Shown here: piece after piece, positions 33,764 through 46,446 of the stretch
Layout of the letters: each line of letters starts with the position of its first letter
Numbering within the stretch: the first letter of the stretch is position 1
DNA from: Aquanectria penicillioides
Lineage: Eukaryota > Ascomycota > Sordariomycetes > Hypocreales > Nectriaceae
Reading direction: 5' to 3'
Length of the DNA: 64,000 bases
Assembly (NCBI GenBank): GCA_003415625.1
Contig: PYIU01000003.1
Location: 868,001-932,000 of the forward strand
The notes under the pieces: generated by a model
Database searches by the model: none
The model's input: the letters and a program-made list of their open reading frames with translations, nothing else
What the model was told of the DNA's origin: nothing
Made by a program: the position numbers and the translations under genes

Positions 33764-36700
33764 ATGCCTCCGAAGCGCAAGAGACCCGAGCGACTGTCGA
33801 CCGAGGGAGGAAGATCTTCGCCACACCGTCCCGGCGACACCGCAATGGGGCAACACGATCGCGACGATAACCCCGGACGCGGACGTGGTCGAGGCGGCCA
33901 TCATCGTGGGATGGGGCGTCGCGACTCGTCGCAAAGCCTCGGCCGTGGTCCCCACAACCATCAACAGCATCACCACCAACAAATGTCATCGCCAGCTCAA
34001 CGACGGCCTAACTCTTCGTCCCAGCAATCGTCCCAGCACCCTCCGCCGCCGCCGCCGCCTCCGCAGCCCGCGAAAGCCCCAACTCCCGCCCCGGCTCCGG
34101 TTCCTGTTCCTCAGCTGGTCGCGAGGCCGGTCTCTCCAGCTCGAGTGAACTATTGCTACGATCACCTCACAGATGAGAGGATCAGAACCTGGGCCGATCG
34201 CGGCCGAGATGATATTGTTCAGCATGGAAAGCAGTCGCGGGACGACGTCGACATCATTGAGCTATCCAGCCTGTTTCAAGACTTCATCTATGCTGTTGTT
34301 GAAGCTCGCCTGGACCCTACGGATGCTGGTACCTGCGTCAAGGAGATGCTTGGAGAGGAAACGTCAGAGATGATTAAGGATTCTTACGCATTCGCACCCC
34401 ACACTATCTTCCTTGACTCCTTGACTACCGTTCTGGAAAATGACCCGACCATCTACCGACTTTCTCTCCGCCAATTCCTTATCGCCACAAATGTCTCCCC
34501 AGGCCTTATGCGACAAGTTCTTGATGCACAGGTTCTGCAGCAGCTGGGCCTCATTAGGGATAACTTTCACAAACTTGGTATCAAACAGGCCACCAACCTC
34601 CTATATCGACAAGCCAACTATAATCTTCTTCGTGAAGAAACGGAAGGCTACTCTAAACTAATTACCGAGCTGTTTACTACTAGTAGTACAAGCAGCTCTT
34701 CGCCGCCACCACCTGAGATGGCTGAGCAGACGTTCGAACGGGTCAAAGCCCTTATTGGAACATTTGACTTGGACGTGGGCAGAGTCTTGGATGTCACCCT
34801 CGACGTTGCCGCAGCCGTCTTGATCAAGCAATTCAAGTTCTTTGTCAAGTTTCTGAGAGTCAGTTCTTGGTGGCCGCGATCACACCTCAAGTTTAGCGCT
34901 GCCGTTTACACTGGCGGCCTACCCCTCTGGGCAACTCCCGGATATTCTTATTGGTCCACGACTGACGAGGATGAAGAAACTGTGGCCGAGAATAAACGAC
35001 TGCGTGACACAGCTTTCTGGGGACGCGCGCGAGAGGTTCACCTCGCCGCGTTCTTTGAGCTAGGTGGTCGACAAGTCGCGGATTCGGATGCCAGGCAGTT
35101 GACCATTACTAGTGGCGCTGATGGCGAAGACGCAGTTGCTGACTTCGAGCGGCACTGGGTAGAAGAGACCAAGACTCTGCCACCTCCTGGAAATCGAACA
35201 GCAGCACAGCTTCTGGGATTCAAGCTTCGATTCTATAACTCTGAAGCTCGAGAGGAGACGGATGTTCTCCCGGCGAATTTACTATATCTCGCCGCTTTGC
35301 TCATCAAGATTGGTTTCATTTCTCTCACTGATTTATACCCTCATTTGTCTCCAGCTGATGAGGGTATGGAACAAGTCCGCGAGAAAGAGATGAAGAAGAT
35401 TGAGGAGGAGGAACGTACCTCCCGCGGAGGACCCATGAACGCCCTGCTTATGGCTGGTGTGCTTCCCCAGGGTGATGATGACAACCCAAACTCTACAAAC
35501 CTTCCCAGACGAGACATCCCGAAGAAGGCTGAAGCTGAGCAGAAGGAAGCCGCACCCGAAGCAGCCGACAACAAAGCAAAGCTCCCAGAACCCTTGGAAC
35601 AGAAGGTTTCGCTTCTCATCCAACTCCTCACCATTGGAGCCCTCCCCGAGTCGCTGTTCATCCTGGGTCGTTTCCCTTGGATTCCGGAGGCGTTCCCCGA
35701 AGTTCTGGATCGCCTTCATCGCATCCTTCACTACTCCGTCGAAAAAGTGTTCAACGACAGCCGGCCCATTCCTTCTGGCGATGCTGAATGCCCTACCAAA
35801 CTTGTCCCCGACTTCGATCAATCTGGCCTTCCCAAGGGTAGCGTTCGACTAAACAGGCTAACGACGAGGAAGTCCCTTAGGTGGCCCTTCCCCGACAAAG
35901 CCGATACCAATGAGACACAGAACTATCGATTTTACTGGGACGAATGGGCGGACAACATCCCGATTTGCCAAACAGTGGACGACATTTTCACTCTGTGTGG
36001 CACTCTTCTCAACATATCCGGCGTCAATATTGGCAAGGACGAGGCTCTTCTGACGAAGTTGGCGAGGATCGGTGCTAAGAGTCTCTCTGAAGACACTTCA
36101 GAGGTTAACCTGGCTCGATGGCATGACCTCCTTCGAAGGCTTCTTCTGCCTGCCCTTAGTCACACCAAGGCCAATGCCTCTGTGGTAAATGCAATCTGGG
36201 AACTTCTCAAGCATTACCCCATCACCACTCGGTACTCTATGTATGCGGAGTGGTTCGAAGGCCAGATTTCTCGACTCCCGGCCATGAAAGCTGCCTTCGC
36301 ACGCGCAACTTCCGAGACCCGCGGTACCATGAAGCGTGTATCATTGACCAACCTGAGTGAAATGGCAAAGAAGCTCGCAAAAACTAGCTACTCATCGCCT
36401 GGTATCGTTTTCCGCGTTGCTTTTGAGCAGCTGGAGTCGTATCCCAACTTGATTGAGGCGTTTGTTGAGTGTGCCAAGTACTTCACAGACCTTTCATATG
36501 ATGTGTTGGTTTGGTCGCTGATGAGCTCTCTTGGCAAGTCCAGAAGTCGCACCCAGGCTGACCATGCACTCACCACTAGCAAGTGGCTTCAAGCTCTGTC
36601 AAGATTCTCTGGCAGAGTCTTCCGACGATACACGGTCCTACATGCTACTCCTGTTCTTCAATATGTCAACAACCAATTATTGAAGGGCAACTCGACCGAC

Positions 36701-39700
36701 TTGATCATTCTCAAGGAACTCATCTCTTCGATGGGCGGCATCGTTGACCAAGTCGATTTCACGGATCATCAAGTGCTTTCCATGGCTGGAGGTCAATGCT
36801 TGCGACGCCACACCCTAATCCGCGGCCAAGACAGGCGCTTTGAGAACGTCAAAAGCTCAAAGCGACTCCTGCAAGCCCTGACAGAATCGAAGCTTGCTGC
36901 CCAGCTTCTCATCAACTTGACTCAATATCGCCAAGCAGCGCTCTTCCAAGTGCCCGAGGATGAAGCGCACATCAAATACCTATCATCTATCATTGATGAC
37001 TCTCATCAAATTTTGATCCAATACCTTGATCTTCTGTGGAGCAACTTGGACCCCTCGGCCTTTGATGCACTTGTTCCTTCAATCACTGAGTTGATCAAAA
37101 GTTACGGCTTGGACACGAGTCTGGCCTTCCTCATCGGCCGGTCTAGTCTTGCCCATCGTATGTTCCCATGGAAACCAAAGAAATTGGAAGAAAACAAAGA
37201 AAAGAGTCAACCATCCGCCAGTGCTGATAAGGACGGTGATGTGTCAATGGCTGATACCAAGGCTACACCCGGAGACGATGACACCCCCAGCCAAGAAGCT
37301 GCCGTGACAGAGGAGCAACAGGTGAGTCCTCAGGACCTACCGCGGTTCGATTCAGCAACTAATTTCAACCAACTACAGAAACCTGATAATTCTTCAATGA
37401 TCAAGACAGCGCTGCAGCCGATTGTGGACTCAATTCAAGATACTATTCGACCGGAAGTTTGGCAGAAGATCACACCAGATCTTTATGTCACATTCTGGGC
37501 GCTTCAGTTGGGCGATCTCTTCTGCCCAGACAAGATCTACAGACAAGAGAAGGAGCGTCTCAAGAGCGAAGAGATTGCCGTTTCTCGAGACCGGACTGAC
37601 ATGTCACGGAAGGGACAAGAGCGAAAAATGGAGAAGAGAAAGGAGCTTATGCAGCTCCAGATCGGTCTCTCCGAGGAATGTTGGGAGCATCTACTTCGAC
37701 AAGGCAAGTGGAAGGCGTTCTTGAGCAAGCAGTTCCAGACGTCATTCCCAGAGCCCAAGGCAAAACCGGATGCTATCTCAGACATATTGCTGGAGCAGTG
37801 CTTCCTCCCTCGAATGCTTCTGTCAAACGCCGACGCTGAATACACCCATCGATTCATCAAGACCCTTCATGAATTGAATGCACCTGGCTTTAAGCTCATG
37901 TCTCTTTATGACAGGTTGTTCAACGCTAACCGACTACGATCACTCATTTTCACTGCTACTGTCATGGAGGCGGAATACCTGGGCCGGTTTTTGAAGCTTA
38001 TTTTGGAGGATTTGTCGAGGTGGCACAAAAACTCTCCTGTCCCCAACGAAAAGGACGCCAAATCTTCGAAAGATCAGGCTCGACTTGGAGCATACGAGAA
38101 AGAAGGCAAAGGCCCAAGCGAACAGCCTCGCCTTGGATTTGCCTTGACCTTTGATGAGAACGGAAAGCCCTTAACTTTTGTGGAGCATGCCCAGTTCAAG
38201 GATATGCTGTTCCGTTGGCATAAGAACCTGAACATGGCCCTCCGATCATGTTTGGAGGGTACGGAATGGATGCATATGAGGAACGCCATCAGTGTACTGA
38301 AGGCTGTGCTCGACTTTTTCCCTGCCATCGACTTCATGGCCACCAAATTCACTGCTCTTCTTCAGACGATCACCAAGCAGGAGATGGCAGCCAAGCCATC
38401 GCCAGATAGCGAAGCGGGTGGACGCGTGGATTTGGCGGTTGCGGCGCAAGGTGCCATGTCAGAGCTCCAGAGAAGAAAATCGAAATGGGTTATGGTCCAG
38501 GCATTCCGGCCCGGAAGCGTAAGTTGCCTCTATTATCGCAGACTTGAGCAAATCTAACAATTAGAGAAGGGGGGCGCCTCGCAGACTGATGCCGACAAAT
38601 CAGGCCTTCGTGCCACCGCGCCAGAATTCAGGCCTATCTCTAAGTAAGAACAGAAACATCCGGAGACTTGTGGCACCAAACACTAATGCCCTCTCAGAGC
38701 AAGTGGAGGCAAGCAGACGATGAATGAGGAAGAGGATGGCGAGGTCCAAGACGGCAAGGATATGAAGTCACCAGGACCTGATGCCAATTCTAAATCTGGC
38801 TCAGCTTCCTTAAAGGACAGCCTCCCCGCAAAGCCAGCAGGTCTACATAAGGACGCGCCAAAACGAGATTCTACAGGATCAGGCCCATCACGAAATTCCA
38901 CACCGAACTCGGGTCCTGGTGCTGGGTTGAATGGGTCCAAAGGCGACTCGCGACCAAATACTCTCCCGGACCGCCCGCCTCACACTCTGCCTAGCCGGCC
39001 GAACGTTCCCATTCCGACACATGTTACGCCTGAGCGATTCAGTCAGCAAAGGGGCCATGAGCGTCGGGATGGCAAAGAGCCGCGTGAGCCTCGTTCAAGG
39101 GATAATCGAGATACTCGAGAGCCGCGTGAAAGTCGCGATCCCCGAGAGCCTCGGGATTCTCGTGAGAATAGGGATCATCGGGAAATGCGCGAGCCTCGTG
39201 ACAATCGCCAATTTGACCAGGCCCGACCTGACCGACCTCGCGACTACTCCGACCGAAGAGCCCCTGACCAAGGCCGTGATTCCACAAGGCCAGATGCTGG
39301 TCCTCGTCGAAACGAACATGACCGAGATCGACAACGTGACAGCAGAGGCGGGCGGACTCATGAGCCAACACATGGACGGCTTAATGACTCACCAGCTCCC
39401 GCTCCCACGACTTCGGCTCAAGCCGCGTCCGCGGAACCCTCCGAGCCGATCATGAACCCAGACCGAGCAGCTTTGTTTGCAAAGGATGGACAAGATCGCG
39501 TGCGAGCTCCTGACTCTGAGAGAAACACCCGCTCTCGACGACCAACATCAGCTAATGATCCGATGGACTCTATCAACCCAGATAGAGCTGCCTTGATCGA
39601 AGATAGAGACAACACCCCATCACGCCCCCCCAGGGAGGAGCGTGATCGTAATAACCGTGGCCAATCACCGCGACGTGGCGGGCGTTTTGGGCATGACAAT

Positions 39701-41250
39701 CCCCCCCTGGAGGTAGTCGTGAGGACCGACACGACCGGCCTTATCCTCCAGACCATCGCCAGCCAGGAAGAGACCCCCGAGACCGTTCCCCGTTGCCGGG
39801 AGGTTACAGAGGCGAAAGGCCAATGGACCGAGAGGGCCTCCCGAATAAGGGTCGGGATGCCTCAGGCTTTGCCGGCGCTTCTCGGGGTCCCGATTCTGAC
39901 CACAAAGGACCTCATCAAGATCATAGCTACGGACGGCTCAACGCGATTCAGAACGTCACTGATATCCCATTTGGACCGAGGGGCCGGGGTCGCGGAGCTG
40001 CTAGAGGCGGCCACGGGGGGCCTCAAAACCTACCTGGCCGGCTAGACAACCGATTCTCCGGACCCGATTCTGACCAGCCACCAACCCCAGACCGACCTCC
40101 GCCTACGGGGCCCGCATCAGGTCGAGGACGCCGTGGCGGCTACGAGTCGAACACGGGGCCTCAGACCCCTTCAGGGACCCCTGGTGGCCCTCCTCATTCC
40201 GAGAGATCTAGGAACACCGGCCCCGGACCGTCGGCCTCTTCCCCTGGCTCAACTAATGCAACACCATCTGGAGTCCATCCCGAACGCCTGGCGCAAATTG
40301 GTGGCCCCCTTCCCCCACCGCCACCTCCAGGCCCACCTCCTCACGTACATGGCCGTCAGTCGATGCAGGGCACGAATACCCCCGACCGAGGGTCTGGGCA
40401 TGGACCAAGACACAACGCTGGCGGTTATTCGGGATCGCCCGCAGGCGAAGGTGGTGTTCCTACGGGCCCGTCTGCTAACAATGAGCGATCTCGATCTGGT
40501 AACAACAGTAGAAGGCAGCTCGCAGGCATCAACAGCACTCTCCAGGCAAACGTGCCCGAGGTGAGCCGTAGCAGTAGCATGCGAAGAAACCAACCAAGGC
40601 AGACGCTCGGCAACTCAGACGCTCAGGTCTTGACTGGTGGATCCCCTGTGTCAACGCCGTCGCAAGAACGACAAGATCCAATTCGACACGAATCATCCAA
40701 CCGAGGACCTGCGAATGGAGACGAGGCATCTGGGCGCGGCGAACATGAACGTAGCCGTCGGGAGAGTCGATCAAGTCGGCCATCGCGGCGAGGTAGCCGC
40801 GAGCGAGATCGTGATCGGAGCCCTGGGCGGGAACGCGAAGGCAAAGAGCATCGCGAGTACCGGGACCGACGGTCAGGGGCCGGCGAAGGAAATAGGGAAG
40901 AGCGTGAAACCCGCAGATCGAATCGAGACCAGAGCGGAAGTGGACGAGAGCCAATGGGCCCGCCTAGCGGCGGTGGTAGGGATGTTGGCGTTGGCACCGG
41001 CAGAGAGAGTCGGCATCGGAATGACGGGCAGGGACCCCGAGGGGAACAACAAGATTGGGGAAACAACAACAGGGGTGGACGCGGAGGACCCAGAGATGGG
41101 GGACACGGAGGTCACGGAGGTCACGGAGGGCATGGAGGACAAAGACAAGAGGAACGACGAGAAGGAAGAGAGGAGCGTGGCAGAAAGAGGCGAAGCGAAG
41201 AGGGAGCCGGTGCTCCCTCGAACGAGCGCGAGAAGAGGCCGAGACGATAA
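33764..41250 (+). CDS. tho2: THO complex subunit 2 (mRNA transcription-export)
   Basis: Exons 33764-37321, 37379-38518, 38567-38643 and 38698-41250 encode about 2442 residues. The protein is the scaffold of the THO/TREX complex, which couples transcription to mRNA export in the nucleus. Residues 1-125 are basic, His/Gln-rich and polyproline. The Tho2 N-terminal, middle and C-terminal helical domains span about 130-1590 (for example NLLREETEGYSKLITEL, VSSWWPRSHLKFSAAVYTGG, and the LFRWHKNLNMALRSCLE block). From about 1640 onward it is a long disordered RD/RE and RGG-rich tail ending in KRPRR. The first intron (37322-37378, GTGAGT to CTACAG) is 57 nt and has no stop, so it could be read through. 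At a seven-C run (39701-39707) the RGG frame shifts; one added base restores a continuous tail. Length fits the fungal family. Confidence 0.92.
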
Positions 41251-43829
41251 AAGAAGAGACCGGGAATCCTTCTGTGTGGTTGAGTACGAAAAGGATGTTA
41301 GTGGGAAGAAGGGACGGCACGAATCCATGGGAGGAACAAGGGCAACCGATCGAGAGCAGGAACGAGAGCAAGAGCGAGAGTCAGCAAGATCAAGACAGAG
41401 AGGAGGAGAGAGACGAAGACGGCAGCCCGTGGACGATACGCGACACGGACGCACTCATCATCTCGGCGTTTTCTGGACCAAAGTTCTGTTATTTTTTTTA
41501 TCCTCTCCAGTCAAACCAAAACCAGCTTCCCTTCGACGGACTACATTACTGCTTATCTACATTACTTTGCACAACAACATTTTATTATTATTTTTTTTTA
41601 CATCTCATTTCAATTCGGATACTCTTGTCATTACTATTTGTCTGTCATAAGGGAAGGGACTACGAAATTTTGATTTTGGTTGACAAGCGTGTCGCAATCA
41701 GAATGCCAATGGGGGGAGGTCATGCAACCAAAGAAAATACAACAATTTTTTCCACACCAAAAGGGAGATAACAAACCGTCCCATGGTCTTTGTCTGGTAT
41801 CACTGGGAATTAAACTGGATGGCATAAATGATGATTGTGCCAACGGGCAGTCTAGAGTGGCGCAGGAGGGGGGTTACATGCATTTCTCAAAGAGTTGTGA
41901 TACCCGGAAAGCCGCGAAAGTTTTCCATGTAAGATTGGCGATTTTTGGTTTTCAAAAAGAAAAAGGTAGCATTTCAGGCTGATTGCTGATTGTTGATGAA
42001 TGAGATGGTGGGCTGGAGATGACTTTGAGAATAAAATGCTCAGCCAAAAGCCAACCCAAGGCGATGGATGGACCAGGGACCAATTTTGGTCAGGGGGTAA
42101 CGGTGATGGTAATGTCTCAGAGTTTCGGAGTGGACAGGGTTGGGAGGAGGTATAGGGGTGGAAGAGGGAAGGGTAGGAAGCACAATAATAGTGATGTTCA
42201 TGAATGGTGTTTGGTTTCTTGATTGAATTGGTTGTAGCAAGGGGGCTTTGGGATCTACATGTAGGACGATGTAAGTCAGTGAGGAGCTGGGGCGCACGTA
42301 GAGGAGGATGTTGGATGAGATGAGGATGAGACGTGGTCGTAGGGCCGCCGTGGTTGGTCCACTCGTGTGCTTTGGGACGCGGCAAGATTGGGCGAGGGTG
42401 GGGCGGTTCCGGAAAAGCGGCATCTAAAGAGTCGGCATTGCATCATATCCGTGCCTCTGTGCCAGAGTGGGAAATTAGTGGAGGTGGAGGCCGAGGCTGA
42501 CTGGGATCTGCGACGATGGGGGCGTTGGTCCTCCAAAAGGTCCCCTAATAATGCAGCGGCAGAGAAGACGAGGAAGAAGAAGAAGAAGAAGAAGAAGAAG
42601 GACAAGAAGAACAGCGCATGGCGCAGGACAGCTCAGTGTTGGCAGCTACATGGCTGTTGGCATGCGTGTAACGCTGGGTCGAGGCCGCGTCTCCTCCCTC
42701 TGCTTGGCGCCGTAGCGTTTCAGCTTCCGCTCTGCGCTTGTTCCCCAGCGCCAAGTCGCCAAGTCGGCACATTCCAGCGCCCAGAGCTGCCTCGATCGCC
42801 AAGGGAACGTGATGGTGGTGATCGGTGGTGGGTTGGTGCTGTCACCAGCCGGTGTTAATAGTGGGCGCCTCTTCAGCTGTGGGCAGTTGGCTGCCTCCAT
42901 CGACTCGCTGCTTGCAAGAACGATTGGGCATCTGCGTCTCCGAACCCCCGAGAGGAGCTTCACGGTTCACACAGCCACGCCCGAGCCACGAGGGTTGGAA
43001 CACCAGCTCGTGCTGGTTTGAGCTTGGTTTTTCGAGCCTCGCAGTCCAAGTCGCAGCCGCAGTCGTCTTACTTTATCCACGCCGGCACTTGTGACCACAC
43101 CTTTTATACTTGTAACTCTTACCATCGGCTACTGCGTGTTGAGTGTCTGGTATGTGTGCGTGTACGTGTACAATGCCGCCTGTCTGTTGCGTTGCTCAGG
43201 TGCCGGTGTCGAGAACGTCTGTGGGGTCCTGTGTAGATTATATTAGAAACAATGTCGCTTTTTTCCCCTACACGGAGCTGTGACGAAACACAGAGCCGAG
43301 CCAACCTCCCTTGCTCCCTCGCTCCCTCGCTCCCTCGCTCCTGCCATCGTCACTGACGGACCCATTTCGGCTCCTCTCTCTCTCCTTCTCTTTCTCTTTC
43401 TCTCCACACACACCTACGCCGCACGCCTCCCACCTCTCAACCTCGACCCAACCTTGACCTCTCGCTCCACCTCTACTTCAATACCTACGTCTCTAACTCC
43501 GCCATTGTCTACCTTGGCCTCTCCCCTCCTCTACTCAGCAAGATACTGCGCCTACCTGCGCCGACATCCATATCGATCTCCAATCTGTCACCTCGTCCGT
43601 CTAGTCTCGACCCACCGGAAAACCTCAAGCACTGCTCTGCCTCTACACGCAAACCAGCTGGGCGAAATCCACAGAAAAACCGAAACAGCCAATCCAGACT
43701 CGAACAAATCCCCAATCTACCATCTAATCAATCGCATCTTGATCGTATCGAATCGTACCACATCGCGCCGCGCCAGGCTCACACACGACATCCCTTGTGG
43801 GTTCGCACACCCTCTGCGCCGTTGCCATC
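41251..43829. other. Intergenic region
   Basis: About 2.6 kb without a supportable gene. The first part is probably the THO2 3' region (T-rich tract near 41590). The last 600 bases are pyrimidine-rich and probably the promoter and leader of the DUF300 gene. An AAG microsatellite lies at 42573-42600. Confidence 0.55.
42573..42600. repeat. AAG microsatellite
   Basis: About nine GAA/AAG units in a purine-rich stretch. Confidence 0.85.
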
Positions 43830-45545
43830 ATGGTAGCACAATGCAACGCCACGCTGGAGGATATGAGTACGACGCGCAATCGAACACGGCAGCTTGGAAT
43901 TGCAATGCGCTAATCTTCACACAATAGCTCCTCCAGCGAACCAGGAACCCATAGTCGGTGACTTGAACTTCCACATGCTGGCTCGCTACATTGGTGGCGG
44001 CACCACCGCCATCGCCGTCATCCTCAGTGTCTTACTCGCCTACCTACACGCCTCAAACTACACCAAACCAACAGAGCAGCGACAGTACGTGATAACCGCG
44101 CCCCGTGTCGTATAGCCGCCGCGCGCCCATTCTAACCAAGATTCGATTATAGCATCATCCGCATTCTGTTCATGGTACCCGTTTACAGCATAGCTGCCCT
44201 TGCCGAGATTGTCTGGTATAATCACGCCGTCTACATCGAAGTCATTTCCACCTGCTACGAAGCCTTCGCCCTCGCCTCCTTCTTCGCTCTCGTCTGCCAC
44301 TACTGCGCCCCCGATGTCCACTCGCAGAAGGTCTTCTTCCGCGAGATGAACCCTATCAAGCCCTGGATCTTTCCCCTCTCGAGCTTTGCTAAATGCTGTG
44401 GTGGCCAGCGCGGGCCCTGGAGGACGCCGAAAAGTGGTCTCACGTGGTTCAACATTTGCTGGATTTCCGTTTACCAGTACTGCTTCACTCGAATCATCGC
44501 CACCATCATTGCTGTAACTACCGAGGCCCTTGGAAGATATTGCGAAAGCTCCAACAACCCTGCATTTGGCCACATCTGGGTCAGCGCAATCAACATGGTC
44601 GCTGTTACCATCGCCATGACATGCATCATCCAGATTTATGTTCAGCTCAAGGATACTCTTGCTGAGCAGAAGCTTTTTTACCAAGATTCTCGCTATTAAA
44701 CTAGTTGTGTTCCTTGTTTTGTGGCAGACGGTTCTCATCTCTGTCGGCACATCAACGATGCACGTCATCAAGCCCACATCCACAGTCTCATATCCGGACA
44801 TCAAAGTCGGCATCCCTAACCTCCTAGTATGTATCGAGATGGCATTGTTCTCCATCTTTCACTTCTGGGCCTTCCCCCACCGCCCATACCGCCCCGGTGT
44901 GCCGAGGTCCTTTTATCCTGCCCCGGATGCTACGCGTGGCGGCCCCTATATCGAAAAGAAGATTCAGCCCCGAGCGGTGGTTTCCTGGGTATTCGTGCCT
45001 TCGTTGATGCTCTCAACCCCTGGGATCTGGTGAAGGCCTTTGCTCGCGGTACCCGCTGGCTGCTCTGCGGTGTCAGACGCCGCAAGGAAGACGTCAGTTA
45101 CGCCAACTCTATGCAGCTCAACTCTCGACCCAGTACTCCCAACGGCGGCCGGCGCCAGTCTACCAGCTCTGACTCCCCCCTAAAGCCCGTTGGACTTGGA
45201 CTTGGATTGGACAATGGCTACAACCCCAGCCGCCCTACGAACCCGGGCAGTGACAATGCGCAAGGAAACGGGCGCTACGAGCCTATGCGCAGTGAAGATC
45301 GTCCGGGACGTCTCCAGCACATGTCTCCTGAACCATATGATGCAGGCCGCTCATTCATGGCTCCACAAGGACCCCCTCCGTCTTATGGACAAGAAAGCCA
45401 AACCCCCTATGGACAAGAGCCACGACCTCCTTACCCCCATGATAGTGAATCGCATTACATGCCGGATTCCCTGTCAGCACAGGAATCAGGGGTACAGCCG
45501 TCCAGCCCGCTGGATGACCAGAGGATAGGGCGGAGACCCCAGTAA
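43830..45545 (+). CDS. DUF300 / organic solute transporter-alpha-like (TMEM184) membrane protein
   Basis: Exons 43830-43866, 43928-44084 and 44153-45545. The protein begins MVAQCNATLEDM and continues with seven predicted membrane spans, for example TTAIAVILSVLLAYL, HIIRILFMVPVYSIAAL, LASFFALVCHY, MVAVTIAMTCIIQIYV and LAIKLVVFLVLWQTVLISVG. FMVPVYSI and the CYEAFALASF segment are typical of the Solute_trans_a family (PF03619). The last 170 residues are a Pro/Ser/Gln-rich cytosolic tail with YGQE-type repeats. Two frame changes occur in exon 3: one extra T in the run 44674-44679 and one missing C at 44968-44971. They cancel, giving 528 residues and consistent splice phase. Fungal members are reported at the vacuole or endomembranes; the substrate is unknown. 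Confidence 0.88.
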
Positions 45546-46446
45546 GAAAAGGGTTTATATATATCTATGTAAGCAATTGCGCATTGTTCGGAGTATTGGA
45601 GGGGAATATGGGTTTGGGTTATAAAGGGCATTTTGGATGATATCATGGCGTCGCGAGACATGCCATATTCATGTTTGTGTTTTTGGATCAACCACGGAAC
45701 TAGCAAGATAATGTTATGAAGACATGACTTTTCTATCACGATGAGATCAGTTCCGAGTTTCCTTTCGTCTCAGGTTTGAAGCCTTGCGACGCCCTGTCTT
45801 GACCACGGCTAATGCTTTCTCAAAAGAGGATAGCGACGGCATGGGGCATGGATAGCCATTGAGCCGTCGGGCCTCACGGAAAACTAAATTATATGCTTAA
45901 TCAAAATAGCATGTGTGAATGGAGTTGCAAGCGAAGCTTATCTCGCTCATCTTACTGGAGACTCTAACCCCAGTATCGCGAGGGGGTTGTTTCGTCTCAC
46001 ATTTACAAAGTGGGTTTAGCCAATGAACCCCCATCCCCTTTGTTCTGATACCTAATACATACTTTTGTTCCTCGCCTCGGCAATTGAGTTCTCACCCCCC
46101 CTTTTTTTATTATTATTATAATAATAGAAACCCTTTCTGTTTATCTAATCTCTTACCGGAATTTAGCCATTTCCAGTACACACACATATGGCAGTGTACT
46201 GTACCGTCGATCAGAGTTGCAGACGACCTCCATCCTTGCCCCCCACGCTGTTGGTGCCTTGCATCCTCAACGATTTTGGGGGCCGCGCCAAGGTCGGCGG
46301 CAAGCGCTTAGTGAACAGCCCGCCCGCCGCCACCGCTTGCGGCGGTGGCGTTAGCAAAGCTCCCAGAGGGGCAGGGCCGAGGTGCTGGTGGTGCTTACCG
46401 CAGAGTCCAATTTGTAATGGAAGTTGCCATCGTGCGATAGTTCTCA
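45546..46446. other. Intergenic region
   Basis: About 900 bases, AT-richer at 45.55-46.15 kb. It contains the 3' end of the DUF300 gene and the uncertain 5' end of the HET gene. No other gene seen. Confidence 0.5.
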
